This document shows, piece by piece, positions 18,015 through 26,821 of a DNA stretch of 64,000 nt. Position numbers and translations under genes: made by a program. This DNA comes from Muriicola jejuensis. Its GTDB lineage: Bacteria > Bacteroidota > Bacteroidia > Flavobacteriales > Flavobacteriaceae. Positions within the stretch are counted from its first letter, which is position 1, and every line of letters starts with the position of its first letter. Location of the stretch: contig NZ_JAABOP010000004.1 in the NCBI RefSeq assembly GCF_010671595.1, forward strand, positions 62,001 through 126,000, written 5' to 3'. The notes under the pieces are model-generated. The model was not told the origin of the DNA and did not search any database. It was given only the letters and a program-made list of their open reading frames with translations.

Positions 18015-18848
18015 ATGAAAAAGATTTCTTTTTTGACCATTGTTCTCTTAACCGTATTCATGGTTGCCTGTAAAACAGATAAAAAACAGGCCAACGAAGA
18101 GGCTGGCCCGGCTGAATCTACACAGGTAGGCGAGGAGGTGACCTATTCCACGGATTCTACCACGATGAAGGGATATCTCGCCTATGATAAGGCGTTTGAA
18201 GGAAAGCGGCCCGGGATTCTGGTGGTGCACGAGTGGTGGGGCCATAATGATTACACGAGGGAAAGAGCGAGGATGCTCGCTGAGTTGGGCTACACGGCCC
18301 TTGCAGTGGATATGTACGGGGATGGAAAGCAGGCGAAACATCCGGATGATGCTGGTAAATTTTCAGGGATGGTGATGAGAAATATCGATGAGGCTAAAGC
18401 GCGGTTTCACGCTGCCTTGAAACTTCTCAAATCCCAGCAGACGGTTGATTCCACCCGGATCGCAGCCATCGGCTATTGTTTTGGAGGAAGTGTGGTTCTG
18501 ACCATGGCCAACGCAGGGGAAGACCTGGATGCGGTCGCTGCCTTTCACAGTGGAGTGCAATTGCCCATTATGCCCAATGAGAACATCAAAGCCAGAATTT
18601 TGGTGTGCAACGGAGCAGCAGATCCCTTTGTTTCCGAGGAATCCGTAGAGGCATTTAAAAGGGCCATGGATGAATCCGGGGCTGAATATGAGTATATTGC
18701 ATACGAGGGTGCTCAGCACGCCTTTACCAGCAAAGATGCTGATTCTCTTGGACAAAAGTTTAATCTCCCCCTGGCCTACCAGGAAAAGGCCGATAAAGAG
18801 TCCTGGAAGGAGCTACAGGAATTATTAAATGAAACGTTTAATAAATAG
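18015..18848 (+). CDS. dienelactone hydrolase-family lipoprotein
   Basis: 277 residues from the ATG at 18015; a frame-open ATG at 17982 would put eleven residues ahead of the signal and is rejected. The N-terminus has a lipobox (FMVAC) followed by a Lys/Glu-rich linker. The alpha/beta-hydrolase domain shows VHEWWGHNDY, the cysteine nucleophile in GYCFGGSV, the acid in NGAADPFV and the histidine in GAQHAF, which is the Cys-His-Asp triad of dienelactone hydrolases. Membrane anchoring of this normally cytosolic enzyme is unusual, but such lipoprotein forms occur in Bacteroidota. It starts about 55 bases after the OYE gene. Confidence 0.85.
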   Translation: MKKISFLTIVLLTVFMVACKTDKKQANEEAGPAESTQVGEEVTYSTDSTTMKGYLAYDKAFEGKRPGILVVHEWWGHNDYTRERARMLAELGYTALAVDMYGDGKQAKHPDDAGKFSGMVMRNIDEAKARFHAALKLLKSQQTVDSTRIAAIGYCFGGSVVLTMANAGEDLDAVAAFHSGVQLPIMPNENIKARILVCNGAADPFVSEESVEAFKRAMDESGAEYEYIAYEGAQHAFTSKDADSLGQKFNLPLAYQEKADKESWKELQELLNETFNK

Positions 18849-18879
18849 TTATTAATATAATTAAAATCAATTAGATAAA

Positions 18880-19296
18880 ATGAAATTTACAAGAAAAGCT
18901 AATGCGCAATGGTTCGGTGGTGGGAAAGATGGCAAAGGCCAGGTAACTACCGCCAGTACCGTTTTGAACAAGACCCAGTATTCCTTTAAAACGAGGTTTG
19001 AGGATGGGGTAGGGACCAACCCTGAAGAATTGGTGGGTGCGGCTCATGCCGGGTGTTTTGCTATGAAACTGAGTTTTTTGCTCGGAGATGCCGGTTTTAC
19101 ACCTGACGAATTAAATGTGGACGCTTCGGTATTATTTGAGGACGGCAATGTCACCGAGATCACACTCGACCTTAAAGGAAAGGTAACCGGGATCGGTAAG
19201 GACAAATTCTCGGAAATCGCAGAGGAGGCCAAGAAAACCTGTCCCATCTCACAATTGCTTAAGGCCAAGATCAATCTGAACGCCAGTTTGGTGTAA
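18880..19296 (+). CDS. OsmC-family organic hydroperoxide peroxiredoxin
   Basis: 138 residues, standard for OsmC. The two redox cysteines are in AAHAGCFAM and KKTCPIS, with the conserved NPEELVGAAHA before the first. OsmC proteins reduce organic and fatty-acid hydroperoxides in the cytosol. It follows the dienelactone hydrolase after 31 bases and ends at a strong terminator, so the OYE-DLH-OsmC group is probably one operon. Confidence 0.92.
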   Translation: MKFTRKANAQWFGGGKDGKGQVTTASTVLNKTQYSFKTRFEDGVGTNPEELVGAAHAGCFAMKLSFLLGDAGFTPDELNVDASVLFEDGNVTEITLDLKGKVTGIGKDKFSEIAEEAKKTCPISQLLKAKINLNASLV

Positions 19297-19318
19297 GGTG
19301 AATTTTAAAAATGTAGTA

Positions 19319-19344
19319 AAATGGACCTCAGGGTCCATTTTTTT
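19319..19344 (+). terminator. rho-independent terminator after osmC-like gene
   Basis: AAATGGACC (19319-19327) pairs with GGTCCATTT (19332-19340) around a four-base loop and is followed by a T run. Confidence 0.85.
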
Positions 19345-19441
19345 ATGTGTTCATAGTTCTGCAATTCATCGAAAAAAGGGGATTTCATTCTGGTATCAGC
19401 AACAGATAAAATAGTTTAGAGGTCCCTAAAACAGAAATTCT

Positions 19442-20335
19442 ATGAAAACAAAAAGTATCTATAATTTATTATTGGCGTTACTAGTGGTCCTGGGCTGCTC
19501 CAAATCGGAGCCTGCTCCCGCAGGTATGGGTTCCCTTACCATCCAGTTGACAGATGCCCCTTTTCCCCATGACATGGTCGCAGAGGCAAATGTCACCATC
19601 TTTAAGGTCGAAGCCCGCTACAAGGGTGAAGACGAGAACGATGAGGACCATGACGGAAACACTGACAAGGCCGGGACGGATGACGATTCAGGCTCATTTA
19701 TCGTCCTGATGGAAGAGGAGATCACTGTGAACCTGCTCGATCTTACCAACGGGGTTACCGAAACCCTTGTGGACATCGATATTCCTGCAGGAGTGTACGA
19801 CCTGTTTCGCGTTTATGTGAGAGATGCTAATATCGTCCTGAATGACGAGGATAACACTACTTTCCAGTTGAATTTCCCCAGCGGTGAGTCGTCTGGAGTA
19901 AAGATCTTTATCAAACCCCCTCTGGTGGTAACCACGGGGCTGTCCGCAGACCTGTTGTTCGATTTTGATGTGTGCAGTTCATTTGTGCCCAGAGGCAAGA
20001 TCTTTTCGGATAACTTTAATGGATTTAATTTCAAGCCCGTGATCAAGGTCAGCAACCTTACCACGGCCGGCACCTTACAAGGTGGGGTATCGACCTTGGA
20101 AGGGGAGGACCTCCTTCCCCTAGATGGCGCACAGATAACGGTGATGCGAGAAGGAGAAGTGGTCACTACCACTTTTAGCGGGGAAAACGGAGGATATGTA
20201 GTAATGGGTCTGGATCCCGGTATGTATCAGGTCATGGTAGAACTCACAGGATTCGAATCCCAAACCGTTGAAAGCGTGCAAATCAGTGCAGGGAATTATA
20301 CTTCGGTAGATTTTGAACTGATTCCCTCAGAATAA
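19442..20335 (+). CDS. DUF4382 lipoprotein with C-terminal carboxypeptidase-regulatory-like domain
   Basis: 297 residues. A lipobox (VLGCS) is followed by a DUF4382 beta domain beginning GSLTIQLTDAPFPHD. That domain is interrupted by a very acidic loop (residues about 62-82, rich in D, E and N) that could bind calcium. A short carboxypeptidase-regulatory-like fold follows from about residue 205, ending in GLDPGMYQVMVELTGFE and VDFEL. Proteins of this design are exported in Bacteroidota and have no known enzymatic role. It is monocistronic, with its own terminator. Confidence 0.8.
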   Translation: MKTKSIYNLLLALLVVLGCSKSEPAPAGMGSLTIQLTDAPFPHDMVAEANVTIFKVEARYKGEDENDEDHDGNTDKAGTDDDSGSFIVLMEEEITVNLLDLTNGVTETLVDIDIPAGVYDLFRVYVRDANIVLNDEDNTTFQLNFPSGESSGVKIFIKPPLVVTTGLSADLLFDFDVCSSFVPRGKIFSDNFNGFNFKPVIKVSNLTTAGTLQGGVSTLEGEDLLPLDGAQITVMREGEVVTTTFSGENGGYVVMGLDPGMYQVMVELTGFESQTVESVQISAGNYTSVDFELIPSE

Positions 20336-20358
20336 TTACAAAAACTGATTTTAGTCAT

Positions 20359-20388
20359 AAATGCGGGCCTTTTCGGCCCGCATTTTCT
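20359..20388 (+). terminator. rho-independent terminator after DUF4382 gene
   Basis: AAATGCGGGCC (20359-20369) pairs perfectly with GGCCCGCATTT (20375-20385) around a five-base loop, followed by TCTTT. Confidence 0.9.
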
Positions 20389-20569
20389 TTTGTGGCTGAT
20401 CCTCCATATGATCGAAATCATTGTATTTCCCAGATAATAAAACGAACTTAAAGACCTCAGATTGTTCATGTTACACAGCTCAGTCTTTAAACGATATCTT
20501 AGGCCGGATCGCGCGTTCTCGTTCCCATGCCTAATTGCAGAAAGTACCCTATCTCTTAAATTATTTGTC

Positions 20570-21136
20570 ATGAAATTGAACATTTTTATCACCCTGATCC
20601 TCGCAGGATTATTATCCTCTTGCGATACCCAATCGACCACAGACGAAACCGTCGATCAGCAGGCGTTGTTGAACAGCCGTGAGATCGTAAGCTCTCTGTT
20701 CAAATACACCAAGGAATCTAACCCCAATTCGGTATATAAGAATTCCAACGCCATGAGCGTGGAGAAAAATTTTAAAGTAAGGACCACAGGGACCATTCGA
20801 ATGGAAGCCTGCGATTTTGGGGAAGGCTTTGGAAGGTCTACTATTGAGGGCGTGGGAAATGCCACTCATCTTGGCAGGTTCACCATTACTCTTTCCTATT
20901 GCTTTAACGAACAAGGCCCTGTAGAATACATCTACGCTACCCAGACGGCCGCCAATGGTGACCAGGTCTATTCCGTGGTAGTCGGAAACAACCCGGAGGT
21001 ACAATCGATCGATTTTATGATCTACGACGGAACAGGCCGGTTTGAAAATGCTACGGGCTTTATTACCCTCTTTTTTGAATTTGATTACGAAAATGGCACA
21101 TTTTCCAATCATGGAGAGGGAACACTTACCTATTGA
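20570..21136 (+). CDS. lipoprotein of unknown function
   Basis: 188 residues from the ATG at 20570, chosen because it starts a clean lipoprotein signal (lipobox LLSSC at about residues 14-18); the open frame runs upstream to 20462 but without such a signal. The mature part has no recognised motif. It contains a cluster of aromatic and glycine residues (EACDFGEGFGR) and ends in beta-rich segments. It is followed by a terminator. Family not recognised. Confidence 0.65.
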   Translation: MKLNIFITLILAGLLSSCDTQSTTDETVDQQALLNSREIVSSLFKYTKESNPNSVYKNSNAMSVEKNFKVRTTGTIRMEACDFGEGFGRSTIEGVGNATHLGRFTITLSYCFNEQGPVEYIYATQTAANGDQVYSVVVGNNPEVQSIDFMIYDGTGRFENATGFITLFFEFDYENGTFSNHGEGTLTY

Positions 21137-21175
21137 GCCGGAGGTAAGGACGATCTGAGGGATCTTTTTGATCTC

Positions 21176-21203
21176 GAAATGGGGTCTTGGCCCCATTTCT
21201 TTT
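21176..21203 (+). terminator. rho-independent terminator
   Basis: GAAATGGGG (21176-21184) pairs with CCCCATTTC (21191-21199) around a six-base loop, followed by TTTTA. Confidence 0.85.
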
Positions 21204-21294
21204 AATGCCCCCATTCCCGAGCCCATAGCTGGTACAAGTGTGGCAAATAATGAGTACTTTTCCCGGGAGAATGGAACCATTCAAATTGCCGGAC

Positions 21295-22050
21295 ATGAAA
21301 TTACAAGGTCAAAACATACTGGTCACAGGGGCTTCCCGGGGCATAGGGTTCGCCATAGCCGATCATTTGCTGCAGCATGGTGCGAGAGTCGGCGTACATT
21401 ATAACTCTGGAAAAGCAGGGGCCGAAACCCTCTCTACCCGATATGGAAATGATAAGGTTTGTGTCCATAAGGCAGACCTGGCGAATAGGGAGGAGGTAAC
21501 CGGTCTCTTCAATGAAGTATTGCATTCCCTCGGGTCCCTTCAAACACTGGTCCTCAATGCCGGAGTATTTATCCCCCATCCCACGGAAATGGAAGTGGGG
21601 GAGTGGTATCGCATTTGGAAACAGACCCTGGCCATTAACCTCGATGCCGCAGGCTTGCTGACGAAGGTGGCCTTGGATTATTTTAAGAAAAAACAGGAAG
21701 GCAGGATCATCTATATCGGCAGCAGGGCGGCCTTCCGGGGAGAAACGGAGGAATACCTGGCGTATGCAGCATCCAAAGGCGGCCTGACCTCTTTGGCCAG
21801 AAGTGTGGCCCGATCTTTTGGGAAATACAATATCAAGGCATTCGTCATTGCCCCTGGCTTCACCCGAACGGCCATGGCAGAACAGTTCATTGGAGAGTAC
21901 GGTGAAGCCCGGGTTTTGGAAGAACTCTCCCTCAATGAACTTACCGAAGCCACAGACATCGCTCCACTTGTAAGCTTTATGGCCAGCGGCGCAATGGACC
22001 ATGCTACAGGTACCACTATTGATATCAATGCCGGTAGCTATATCCATTAG
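21295..22050 (+). CDS. short-chain dehydrogenase/reductase
   Basis: 251 residues from the ATG at 21295; the frame is open to GTG 21238 and has ATGs at 21250 and 21271, but the SDR fold begins at MKLQGQNILVTGASRGIG. The NAD(P) loop TGASRGIG, the NAG motif in LNAGVF, the catalytic serine in IYIGSRAAF and the YxxxK pair in YAASKGG are present. The C-terminus is the familiar GTTIDINAG. It resembles FabG-type 3-oxoacyl reductases, but the substrate is unknown. Confidence 0.85.
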   Translation: MKLQGQNILVTGASRGIGFAIADHLLQHGARVGVHYNSGKAGAETLSTRYGNDKVCVHKADLANREEVTGLFNEVLHSLGSLQTLVLNAGVFIPHPTEMEVGEWYRIWKQTLAINLDAAGLLTKVALDYFKKKQEGRIIYIGSRAAFRGETEEYLAYAASKGGLTSLARSVARSFGKYNIKAFVIAPGFTRTAMAEQFIGEYGEARVLEELSLNELTEATDIAPLVSFMASGAMDHATGTTIDINAGSYIH

Positions 22051-22227
22051 GATTGTTCCAAAAGGGCTATTGAGTCAGCCCGATAACTCATAGGAGGCGT
22101 TCGGACAGTTTTTATCCCTTTTCGTCCTTGAAACCATCCGCAGAAAAACTGTAATTACTTTCTTTGCCAATGTAAAACCGATATAAGGACATCGTATTTT
22201 CCGCGAATAACCAACCAAACCAACCCG

Positions 22228-22256
22228 AAAAGAGTGCATAATAGCACTCTTTTTTG
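22228..22256. terminator. strong hairpin with T-run, no clear owner
   Basis: AAAAGAGTGC (22228-22237) pairs with GCACTCTTTT (22244-22253) around ATAATA and is followed by TTT. It lies 178 bases after the SDR stop and 76 bases before the cold-shock gene, so it either ends a long SDR 3' UTR or a short unannotated transcript in 22051-22227. The A-tract and T-tract would allow use from both sides. Confidence 0.7.
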
Positions 22257-22332
22257 TTGTTGAGCCTGAAACAGCCCAAGATCTTTGTGAATTGCAAAGA
22301 TACTCCCTACCTTCAGCGCTTAAAATCGGCAT

Positions 22333-22788
22333 ATGGGAAGATCTCAACAGACATACAGCAAAAGTGAAAGGGAAAAAAAACGCATCAAAAAGCAGGAAGA
22401 AAAGCGGAAGAAAAAAGAAGCGCGTAAGCTAGAGTCGAACAACAACCCCCAGGGAATCCCATTTGCCTACGTTGATCACCTGGGTAACCTCGTGGATACC
22501 CCGCCGGACCCCTCCAAAAAAATTCAGGTGGAAGCCGAAGACATCGTCCTGGGAATCCCGAAGAAGGAGGAAGGAGACCGGGAACCCTTCGATCCGGTCA
22601 GAAAAGGCAAAGTATCCTTCTTCGATAACTCTAAGGGTTTTGGTTTTATCATAGACACGGAGAACAACGAAAAATACTTCACCCACGTAAGTGGTCTCAT
22701 TGACGAAATAGCTGAGAATGACAGTGTTTCCTTCGAACTTGAGAAGGGAATGAAGGGGATGAATGCCGTCCGTGTGAAACAGGCCTGA
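22333..22788 (+). CDS. cold-shock-domain protein with basic N-terminal extension
   Basis: 151 residues. The first 50 residues are a Lys/Arg/Glu-rich helix (SEREKKRIKKQEEKRKKKEA), a likely nucleic-acid-binding coil. A Pro-rich linker leads to a C-terminal cold-shock domain from about residue 88, with RNP1-like KGFGFI and RNP2-like KYFTHVSG. Cold-shock domains bind single-stranded RNA/DNA and act as chaperones of RNA structure. The fusion is longer than the usual 65-70 residue Csp and is a form seen in Flavobacteria. Confidence 0.85.
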   Translation: MGRSQQTYSKSEREKKRIKKQEEKRKKKEARKLESNNNPQGIPFAYVDHLGNLVDTPPDPSKKIQVEAEDIVLGIPKKEEGDREPFDPVRKGKVSFFDNSKGFGFIIDTENNEKYFTHVSGLIDEIAENDSVSFELEKGMKGMNAVRVKQA

Positions 22789-22945
22789 AGCCTTTTCAGA
22801 AGCGGAACCCATCCGGTCTTCCAGTGATCTCCGCGATCATTGACTATTCAACTTTATCGACATTAAACCTTTGGAACCTGCTTTAACCAAGCAGACAGGT
22901 TTCATTTGATTTCATTAAACCCCTCCAATCACTCTTTCCACGAAC

Positions 22946-22996
22946 CTATCCATAGCGGTATTGGATAGATTAAGTGGATATAATTCAGTATCTTAG
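22946..22996 (+). promoter_or_regulatory. hairpin and possible promoter before the secreted-protein pair
   Basis: A seven-base inverted repeat, CTATCCA (22946-22952) with TGGATAG (22962-22968), is followed at 22989-22996 by TATCTTAG, a near match to TAnnTTTG. It lies about 65 bases before the ATG at 23060. It may be an operator plus promoter; evidence is by eye only. Confidence 0.35.
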
Positions 22997-23059
22997 AAAA
23001 GACCAAGGAAGGGGTACGTCTGTTCGACTCCTGTTTTAACCAACTAAAAAACCAAGATT

Positions 23060-23542
23060 ATGAAACGAATTCTTTTCTTTCGAACGCTGACTTCGGCCAT
23101 TTTATTTATGGCCATTACGCTGTCTTACGGACAGGTAACACAAACCGTGACGATCACGCTGACTGTTGATACAGCCAATCTGGGTAATGACAACGATGCC
23201 CCCGGGGGATGTACCTTGAGTGCCAATCCTTCATCCGTAGTAATTGTAGACGATGGGAACCCCAAAAACTTTACGATTCAAGTGCCTGTGGGCGCGGATG
23301 TCATCTGGGAAGGGATCACCCAGGACGGGGAAGATGTCAAGATCAAAAAGATCGGATATCGGAGTGGAATGAACATTTTCGATACCATGAACATCCCGGG
23401 AAGAATTAACAATGGAAGGGAAAAAGTAGAGGCCAAAGTACGGAGAAAAACACCCCGGGACATGGATTACACCTACGCGATCGACTTTAAAGTGAAGGGA
23501 TTCGGCCGTTATATCCTGGATCCTAAGATCAGGGTAGAATAG
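23060..23542 (+). CDS. secreted protein of unknown function, paralogue of the next gene
   Basis: 160 residues with a signal peptide (cleavage likely after LSYGQ). The mature protein has beta-strand-like segments (TQTVTITLTVDTAN) and the block VPVGADVIWEGITQ ... DVKIKKIGYRSG, which is shared with the next gene. No enzyme motif is seen; two cysteines are absent from the mature core except one in GGCTLS. It heads a set followed by the second secreted protein and an adenylate cyclase, all on one strand with short gaps. Family not recognised. Confidence 0.65.
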   Translation: MKRILFFRTLTSAILFMAITLSYGQVTQTVTITLTVDTANLGNDNDAPGGCTLSANPSSVVIVDDGNPKNFTIQVPVGADVIWEGITQDGEDVKIKKIGYRSGMNIFDTMNIPGRINNGREKVEAKVRRKTPRDMDYTYAIDFKVKGFGRYILDPKIRVE

Positions 23543-23616
23543 GCCTTTTATAACTCGAATACATCGTAATTGAGAGTATGCGCACGGTTATTCCCATGGA
23601 AGTTCCCGAAGGTTTT

Positions 23617-24045
23617 ATGAAAGCAAAATTTTGGTTCGCAGCGGCAATAGCTTTACTGGCAGGAGAGGTCGCCCTGGCCCAGGATCTGCATACCGTTGTC
23701 CTTGAATTGGACCCCCGAGATCAGAACCCTTCCTCTTCCCTTACCCTTAGCTTAAATGGCGCCAAGTCCCCGCCCGCTCACTTCGTATTAAAGGCAAGAG
23801 TGGGTGACCAGATCAGGTGGAAGGCCATAACTTCCAGTGAGGATGAGGGGGATGTCCGGATCACCCGTATTCAATACCTGAGTGGTCCCAGAATTTTCAG
23901 CAAAGACCTTATCACGGGCAATAGCGCCCTCCAGGCTACCGTGATCAGGGGTGGGAATGCCCCATACGTGTATAAGATCCACTTCGCTCTCGATGACCAG
24001 TCGAAGGAGGAAGTGATCACTTCCAGGATTCAGATCTTGCAGTAA
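23617..24045 (+). CDS. secreted protein of unknown function, paralogue of the previous gene
   Basis: 142 residues from the ATG at 23617, where a signal peptide (hydrophobic residues 5-16, ending ALAQ) begins; an earlier ATG at 23578 is in frame but adds a non-signal leader. The block ARVGDQIRWKAITS ... DVRITRIQYLSG lines up with the neighbour's VGADVIWEGITQ ... DVKIKKIGYRSG, so both derive from one ancestor. There is no known domain. The cyclase gene starts about 35 bases later. Confidence 0.65.
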   Translation: MKAKFWFAAAIALLAGEVALAQDLHTVVLELDPRDQNPSSSLTLSLNGAKSPPAHFVLKARVGDQIRWKAITSSEDEGDVRITRIQYLSGPRIFSKDLITGNSALQATVIRGGNAPYVYKIHFALDDQSKEEVITSRIQILQ

Positions 24046-24080
24046 GACCCGGGAAGGGTCCTGTGGTAAATGGGAAGAAA

Positions 24081-25937
24081 ATGAGAATGAAGAGTATAAG
24101 AGACATAGCAAAAACGTACCGGATATTGCTGTTTCTCTGCTTATGTCTGAACCTGGGATTCAGTCAGAACAAGGCTGTTTCAGACAGCCTGCTGGAAATA
24201 TATGAAGCCGGGGAATTCTCCCAGGAATCCGAGATCATTTTATTACGGGATATCACCTACAGCCTGTCCGACCCTGATGAAATCATTCACTATGGGGAGC
24301 TTCTCCTGGAACAGGCAAAAGAGGCCGATTCCCTGAATTTAATCTTCCAGGGCTACCTCCAGTTGGGAAATGCATACAAGCTTAAAGGGGACCTCGGACT
24401 GGCGCTCGAAAACTATTTTGAAGCTGTGGTCATTGCCAAGGAAGTCAAAGACCAGAAACAACTGGGCAGAGTCTTCATAGCTATCGCAGGGGCGTACTCC
24501 AGCATGGGAAGTACCGATAACACGATTCGGTATTACCAGGATGCCATTCAGATCCTCAAGTCAGAACAGGACATAACAAACTACGCTAAAGCAATAGAAA
24601 ACCTTGGAGATGAATACCTGCTCATGTCCAAACCCGATTCGGCCTTGCTACTTTTTAAGGAATCGGGCGAATTGTTTTCAAAGATCAACTACCGAGAAGG
24701 CCTCGCCTATAACACGGGGAATACGGGTCTTGCATACGCCCTGTTGGGCCAGAATGAACTGGCTGAGGAGAAAATGACAGCTGCCATCGCCATCATGGAA
24801 GAGCTCGGCATCTATTATCCCATTGCGGTCTACCTGACCTATATCTCCGATATCTATGCGGATAAAGGCGACTGGGACAACGCCTTCGAGTATGCCCTGC
24901 AGAGCCTGACCCTGGCGAAGCGATATGGATTGAAAGCGGAAATCAGCGATGCCTACCTGAAACTGTCCGAATTCTACGAACGGACAGGGTATACGGGAGC
25001 CGCCCTTAAGTATTATCGCAACTATGTTTCCTTCAGAGACAGCGTGCAGAATATCAAGGCCGTACAGCAAATGGCAGACATACAATTGGCGCAAAAACAA
25101 GTTGAACTAGACCTTGCCAACCAGCGCAGGAAAACCCAGAACATCATCGCGATCTCAACGGGAATAGCCTCCTTCCTGTTTATATTGCTAGCCGTAGGCC
25201 TCTACCGCAGGAATGTGTATATAAAAAGGACCAATGCCATTATCGAACAGGAAAAAGAGAAGTCCGAAAAATTACTGTTGAACATTTTACCGGAAAAAAC
25301 AGCGAACGAGCTCAAAAAGCACGGGGCAGTCAAGGCCGATAAACTGGAATCTGTCACAGTCCTGTTTACGGATTTCCTGTCGTTCACCACCCATTCTGAA
25401 AGGACAGACCCCGAGCAGCTTGTGAATTCCCTGGGGACCTATTTTACGGCCTTTGACGATATCATTGAAAAATACGGCCTGGAGAAGATCAAGACCATAG
25501 GGGATGCCTATATGTGTGCAGGGGGAGTTCCCGAACCCCTCGAAGACCACGCCTTAAAAATGGTGTGTGCTGCGTTCGAGATCGTTGAATATGTGGAAAA
25601 GATGAAAACGAAAGGGGAGGAAGGCACACCCAGATTCGAAATGAGGGTAGGGATCAACACAGGACCGGTTGTGGCAGGGGTAGTGGGACACAATAAGTTT
25701 TCCTATGATATCTGGGGCGACACGGTCAATGTGGCTGCCAGATTGGAGCGTATGTCAGAAAAGGGCAGGATCAACATTGGGGAAAACACCTATACCTTGA
25801 TCAAGGACCACTTTGATTGCGAATACAGAGGAGAAATTCAGGTGAAGAATAAAGGCATGATGAAGATGTTCTTCGTGCTGGGGCCCAGGGTATCCGTAAA
25901 AGAAGTGAAAAGGTCGGCCGACATAATTTCTTCATAG
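24081..25937 (+). CDS. membrane class III adenylate cyclase with extracytoplasmic TPR sensor
   Basis: 618 residues from ATG 24081 (GGGAAG just upstream; GTG 24063 is also in frame). A signal peptide/first membrane segment (about 15-28) is followed by TPR-like helical repeats from about 85 to 325, a transmembrane helix at 355-374, a short signalling coil and a class III cyclase domain. Catalytic residues are complete: metal aspartates D431 and D475, adenine-selecting K471 and D543, and transition-state N550 and R554. It should make cAMP in the cytosol in response to something bound by the exported TPR part. The two secreted proteins just upstream are candidate ligands or partners. Confidence 0.88.
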   Translation: MRMKSIRDIAKTYRILLFLCLCLNLGFSQNKAVSDSLLEIYEAGEFSQESEIILLRDITYSLSDPDEIIHYGELLLEQAKEADSLNLIFQGYLQLGNAYKLKGDLGLALENYFEAVVIAKEVKDQKQLGRVFIAIAGAYSSMGSTDNTIRYYQDAIQILKSEQDITNYAKAIENLGDEYLLMSKPDSALLLFKESGELFSKINYREGLAYNTGNTGLAYALLGQNELAEEKMTAAIAIMEELGIYYPIAVYLTYISDIYADKGDWDNAFEYALQSLTLAKRYGLKAEISDAYLKLSEFYERTGYTGAALKYYRNYVSFRDSVQNIKAVQQMADIQLAQKQVELDLANQRRKTQNIIAISTGIASFLFILLAVGLYRRNVYIKRTNAIIEQEKEKSEKLLLNILPEKTANELKKHGAVKADKLESVTVLFTDFLSFTTHSERTDPEQLVNSLGTYFTAFDDIIEKYGLEKIKTIGDAYMCAGGVPEPLEDHALKMVCAAFEIVEYVEKMKTKGEEGTPRFEMRVGINTGPVVAGVVGHNKFSYDIWGDTVNVAARLERMSEKGRINIGENTYTLIKDHFDCEYRGEIQVKNKGMMKMFFVLGPRVSVKEVKRSADIISS

Positions 25938-26012
25938 GAAACCCAACAAATACTTGGACAGTATCTCCTTCTTTATACTCGTTAATATTTTGTATTTTAG
26001 AAAGAAAACACC

Positions 26013-26821
26013 GTGGTTTCGGATCCCCTTCTATACAACCCTAAGCGATCGGTTGCCCTCGTCCTGGAGACCGGCGATTCCTTAAGACTTTTGGATGCCA
26101 ATCAGTTCGATCTTTTCAACCAGAAGTTTCAGAATAGCCTTTCGAAGACTATACAACAGGGCAAGGGGGTAGTGCTCTATGTAGATGATGCATCCTGCAG
26201 GGCGGTCTTCCCCAGCGCATCCTCTGCCATCTTTGCTGCCCATAAGATCCATGACGATTTCAAATATGTCACGCCGAAGATCACCAAGGACCATCGCAGG
26301 CTGCATATGGCATTGGCTCCTGTGCCTTCAGGCTTTGCCATAGGATCTGCCTCAATGTTGTTTTTTGAGGAACTCACCCGGCTTTGTGAATTCATGAGAT
26401 TCGATTTTATCATTACCAGGGATTTGCGAAAAGCTTACAGGAAGGAAAATAAACATGCTGAAATAGACGAAGATCTGATCTACGTCCTATCAGATAAGGA
26501 GAAACTGTTTTTCAGGTCATTGATGGAGTATGTGAAAAAAACTGGGCAAACTTGGTATTCAAGAGGGAGAAAATGGCAATGGCCACCGGGTACAGTCTCA
26601 CCCAATGCACGAGAAAAGTCAAAAAACTTACCGGAAAGACACCCTATGCATTTCTCAAGGACTATCGCCTCAGAAAAGCCCTAAGGTCCCTTCATGATTC
26701 TAAAGACAGGATAGGAAACATCGCAAAAGACCACGGCTTTAAAAACAGCACCCATTTCACGAGGAGTTTCAGGGAGGCTTTTGGGATCCTTCCCTCCAAA
26801 TACGCCCAACTTTCAGGCTAG
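26013..26821 (+). pseudogene. frameshifted regulator: degenerate cyclase domain plus AraC-type DNA-binding domain
   Basis: Two frames together make one protein. The first runs from GTG 26013 and encodes about 175 residues resembling a nucleotide-cyclase homology domain without its metal aspartates (SVALVLETGD, VVLYVDDASCRAVFPSA). The second, in the -1 frame, encodes an AraC helix-turn-helix domain (YSLTQCTRKVKKLTGKTPYAF, IGNIAKDHGFKNSTHF, FGILPSKYA) and ends at 26821. The switch falls at a run of seven A's (26535-26541); eight A's would join the frames as KNWANLVFKRE. Cyclase-like domains joined to AraC domains occur in Bacteroidota next to DUF4242 modules. A sequencing error, a real mutation or slippage on the A-run are all possible. 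It lies 75 bases after the cyclase gene. Confidence 0.7.

Noticed and set aside
22112-22297. Reverse-strand frame with a RFYIGK segment resembling a GIY-YIG nuclease
   Set aside because: Only a few residues match, the rest of the domain is absent and the frame crosses a terminator hairpin.
26535-26541. Programmed -1 ribosomal frameshifting at the A-run
   Set aside because: The run is not in the X XXY YYZ phase of the zero frame, and slipping would pair the first tRNA with GAA, so a mutation, sequencing error or transcriptional slippage is more likely. Kept only as a possibility.
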